Assembly: GCA_945901965.1 (NCBI GenBank)
Contig: CAMDMN010000131.1
Location: 1-6,405, forward strand
Origin: Legionella genomosp. 1
GTDB lineage: Bacteria; Pseudomonadota; Gammaproteobacteria; Legionellales; Legionellaceae
Direction: 5' to 3'
DNA length: 6,405 bases
Position numbers and translations under genes: made by a program. The first letter of the stretch is position 1. Each line of letters begins with the position of its first letter. Below the pieces are notes generated by a model that worked only from the letters and a program-made list of their open reading frames with translations, was not told the DNA's origin and did no database searches. Positions 4,829 to 6,405 of the stretch are shown here, one piece after another.

Positions 4829-5386
4829 CTAATAGTTTCCTTTAGCCGCCCATTCCGGCCTAATTATAGTTGCTCCTGCCTCAGCGCATCTTTTAGAAAA
4901 GCCTTTCTCAATAAGCCAAGTAATAACTATTTCGTTCTTTGTGTGCGTGTCTTTTTCATTCGGGTCTGCATTGCCCCAGAACTTTTCACTTGCTTGATTG
5001 AGTATTTGCAACTGACCTGATTGATAAGGGATATTACACAAAGGCTCTATATCAACTTTGATATTTATATTGCCCTGATCTTTTACTAAAACCAATGTTA
5101 TTTCTTTACTAGTATCAATTCGAAAATAACACTCATCTGGATTACCCAACCCATTTTGTAAGAAATTACTATCTGGATGATTTAAGCTCGGCAATAATTG
5201 GTTAACCCTATCAAGGCTTCCTGTATGTTTAAATGCCATCTCATCAATCTTAGATAGACAAAAAACACCAGTATGCTTCCTATCTTGTGTTAGTTGAAAA
5301 ACATCTGGTGGATTATCAAAAGTTGGTTTTCCACAAAAAATAATTTCCTCCCAATAGCCATAACCATTAAAAAATACTTCTACCAA
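4829..5386 (-). CDS. Unknown protein in the cargo position, GFS...IIRPEWA tail
   Basis: This 185-residue protein is not assigned to a named family. The N-terminal part (1-130) looks mixed alpha/beta, and residues 86-118 alternate like beta strands (CYFRIDTSK.ITLVLVKD...INIKVDIEPL). The C-terminal 45 residues form a separate unit: FWGNADPNEKDTHTKNEIV, WLIEKGFSKRCAEAGATIIRP, then EWAAKGNY. I recall this kind of tail (FW..AD....THp....V..WL...GFS..lA..aA.IIRPeWa..G) at the ends of otherwise different island-encoded proteins, unchecked. The start is probably TTG at 5386, with GGAG (5394-5397) 7 nt upstream; the in-frame stop at 5399-5401 excludes a longer form. The ATG at 5399 is in another frame and would need a one-base slip in a T7 run. 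It lies between int and the alpA-like gene, where accessory cargo is common. Confidence 0.7.
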   Translation of the reverse strand: MVEVFFNGYGYWEEIIFCGKPTFDNPPDVFQLTQDRKHTGVFCLSKIDEMAFKHTGSLDRVNQLLPSLNHPDSNFLQNGLGNPDECYFRIDTSKEITLVLVKDQGNINIKVDIEPLCNIPYQSGQLQILNQASEKFWGNADPNEKDTHTKNEIVITWLIEKGFSKRCAEAGATIIRPEWAAKGNY

Positions 5387-5393
5387 AAAAACA

Positions 5394-5397
5394 CTCC
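5394..5397 (-). promoter_or_regulatory. Shine-Dalgarno deciding the TTG start
   Basis: The minus strand reads GGAG, then 7 nt (TG plus five T), then TTG. The spacing is ideal for the TTG at 5386. Alternative starts in this frame are blocked by the stop at 5399-5401. The T7 tract lies between the site and the codon. Confidence 0.5.
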
Positions 5398-5487
5398 ATT
5401 AAAGTATTATTCATTACAAAATAAATTACCAGAAGTAAGATAATGACTCCTACTTATCAGCCGCTAAGCCTATCCGGTTGAAATTGA

Positions 5488-6405
5488 TTATACTGTTTTT
5501 CTTATTGGCATTACGTTCCATTCCTCACCCTTTTCGCAAATCTCAATATAATTAGCCAACTTTTGTAATGCAATTTTGCGCTCTTCAAAATAATCATATC
5601 TATTATAGATACCCTCAATACCTTTTATTTTATGGTTAAGACATCTTTCAGCAATATGTGAATCAACTCCCAACTTTGCTAAATGTGTTCTTGCTGTCCG
5701 CCTAAAGTCATGAATAGTAAAAGACTCAACACCATCCATATTAGTCTTGACCTTGGATAAAGCTACATTTAACGTGTTCTCATGAATATGGGGTAAACGT
5801 CTGTCCTGATACTGTCTTGCCGGCAATAGGTAATCACTGCCATCAGATAATCGGATTAAATTACGCAATATCTCTATTGCCTGATTTGGTAGCGGTATAA
5901 TTATCTCAGTGGATGTCTTGGTGTTGGTACTTGTTAATTTCCATATAGCAACATCCAAATCAAATGCAGATACTTTTGCAGTAACTAGTTCGCCTTTTCT
6001 AACACCCAACATCAATAATAAGTTGATAGTCATAGCATTAATTAAGGAAAACCCTTTAGTGGCACGCATAGCCTTGAATAATATTACTAACTCATCATGG
6101 GATAAAGCTCGGGTGCGAGCTTCTTCTTTTCCACCTGCATCAGATACATCAAAGGCTGAGGCGGGGTTGAACTCTACTAGATGCCTCTTGATCGCATAAT
6201 CAAATATTCGTTTTGTCCATCGAAGCACGTCATTAGCGGTGGTAGGTGCTCCACGCTCAACAATGATTTCAAGCATCTTTGAAATATGCATTGGCCTTAC
6301 TTCCCCAATAGGGATTTTGCCAATAGCAGGTTTGATATCTTTCTCTATTCTTGACCTTACGATGTTTGGGTGTTTCCAACGACCGAGTATATTTTTTGCA
6401 AAGTA
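5488..6405 (-). CDS. P4-type tyrosine integrase, N-terminus cut by the window edge
   Basis: An open frame runs from the right window edge to the TAA at 5488-5490, giving 305 residues. The ATG at 6291 is internal: the frame continues upstream without stop as a normal core-binding region, beginning YFAKNILGRWKHPNIV. The core-binding domain covers about residues 1-95. The catalytic domain has Arg136 (LLMLGVRKGEL), probable Lys163 (TNTKTS), His232 and Arg235 (HDFRRTARTHL), His258 (CLNHKI) and the nucleophile Tyr267 (GIYNRYDY). The His-to-Tyr spacing of nine residues is normal. Compared with the usual length of about 400, roughly 90-100 N-terminal residues (the arm-binding domain) are outside the window. 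All catalytic residues are intact, so the enzyme is probably active. In P4-like islands the attachment site lies upstream of int, which puts attR to the right of this window. Confidence 0.93.
   Translation of the reverse strand, partial: YFAKNILGRWKHPNIVRSRIEKDIKPAIGKIPIGEVRPMHISKMLEIIVERGAPTTANDVLRWTKRIFDYAIKRHLVEFNPASAFDVSDAGGKEEARTRALSHDELVILFKAMRATKGFSLINAMTINLLLMLGVRKGELVTAKVSAFDLDVAIWKLTSTNTKTSTEIIIPLPNQAIEILRNLIRLSDGSDYLLPARQYQDRRLPHIHENTLNVALSKVKTNMDGVESFTIHDFRRTARTHLAKLGVDSHIAERCLNHKIKGIEGIYNRYDYFEERKIALQKLANYIEICEKGEEWNVMPIRKTV

Noticed and set aside
5387..5487. Possible terminator after int (AAGTA / TACTT pairing near 5433-5456).
   Set aside because: Only five weak pairs, a long loop and no following U-tract on the minus strand.
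5909..6199. Plus-strand frame of 96 codons opposite the integrase.
   Set aside because: Antisense to the conserved catalytic domain; composition is that of a complementary-strand artefact.
5488..6291. Integrase starting at the ATG at 6291.
   Set aside because: The same frame stays open to the window edge and encodes expected core-binding-domain sequence, so this Met is internal.

Overview
The window looks like most of a small integrated mobile element in an AT-rich Gram-negative genome, probably a gammaproteobacterium. Three things suggest this. The first 99 bases read, on the minus strand, as the start of a host apolipoprotein N-acyltransferase (lnt). The right end is a P4-type tyrosine integrase. 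Between them lie families typical of proteobacterial satellites and genomic islands (AlpA, CHC2 zinc finger, DUF3987). GC content is low by eye, and every credible gene is on the minus strand.

Layout from right to left, which is the direction of transcription: (1) integrase, 5488-6405, with its N-terminus outside the window. (2) A 185-residue protein of unknown function, probably TTG-started, in the position where such elements often carry cargo. (3) A regulatory gap with a consensus-like -10 hexamer and a 15-bp palindrome, then an AlpA-type regulator. (4) A leader with several small hairpins, then a two-gene replication module: a 138-residue CHC2-type zinc-finger protein, coupled through an ATGA overlap to a 485-residue DUF3987 ATPase-like protein. 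(5) Directly after the DUF3987 stop, two clusters of a 9-bp repeat (core CAATAACA, mostly on an 11-bp period, both orientations) flank a very AT-rich core. I read this as a probable origin of replication. (6) Three small genes, two of which overlap by 101 bp in different frames and both look real. (7) A small two-helix membrane protein. (8) About 645 bp without a convincing gene, holding short repeats that could be integrase arm sites. (9) The start of lnt.

Working model (inference): the integrase inserts and, with AlpA as regulator or directionality factor, excises the element. The CHC2 and DUF3987 proteins act at the repeat array to replicate it. The small genes on the left are accessory functions I cannot name. 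If the array is an origin, this is a compact self-replicating island of the P4/satellite type, lacking any visible catalytic primase or capsid gene. The right boundary is outside the window. The left boundary should lie between position 100 and about 300, next to the lnt start codon.
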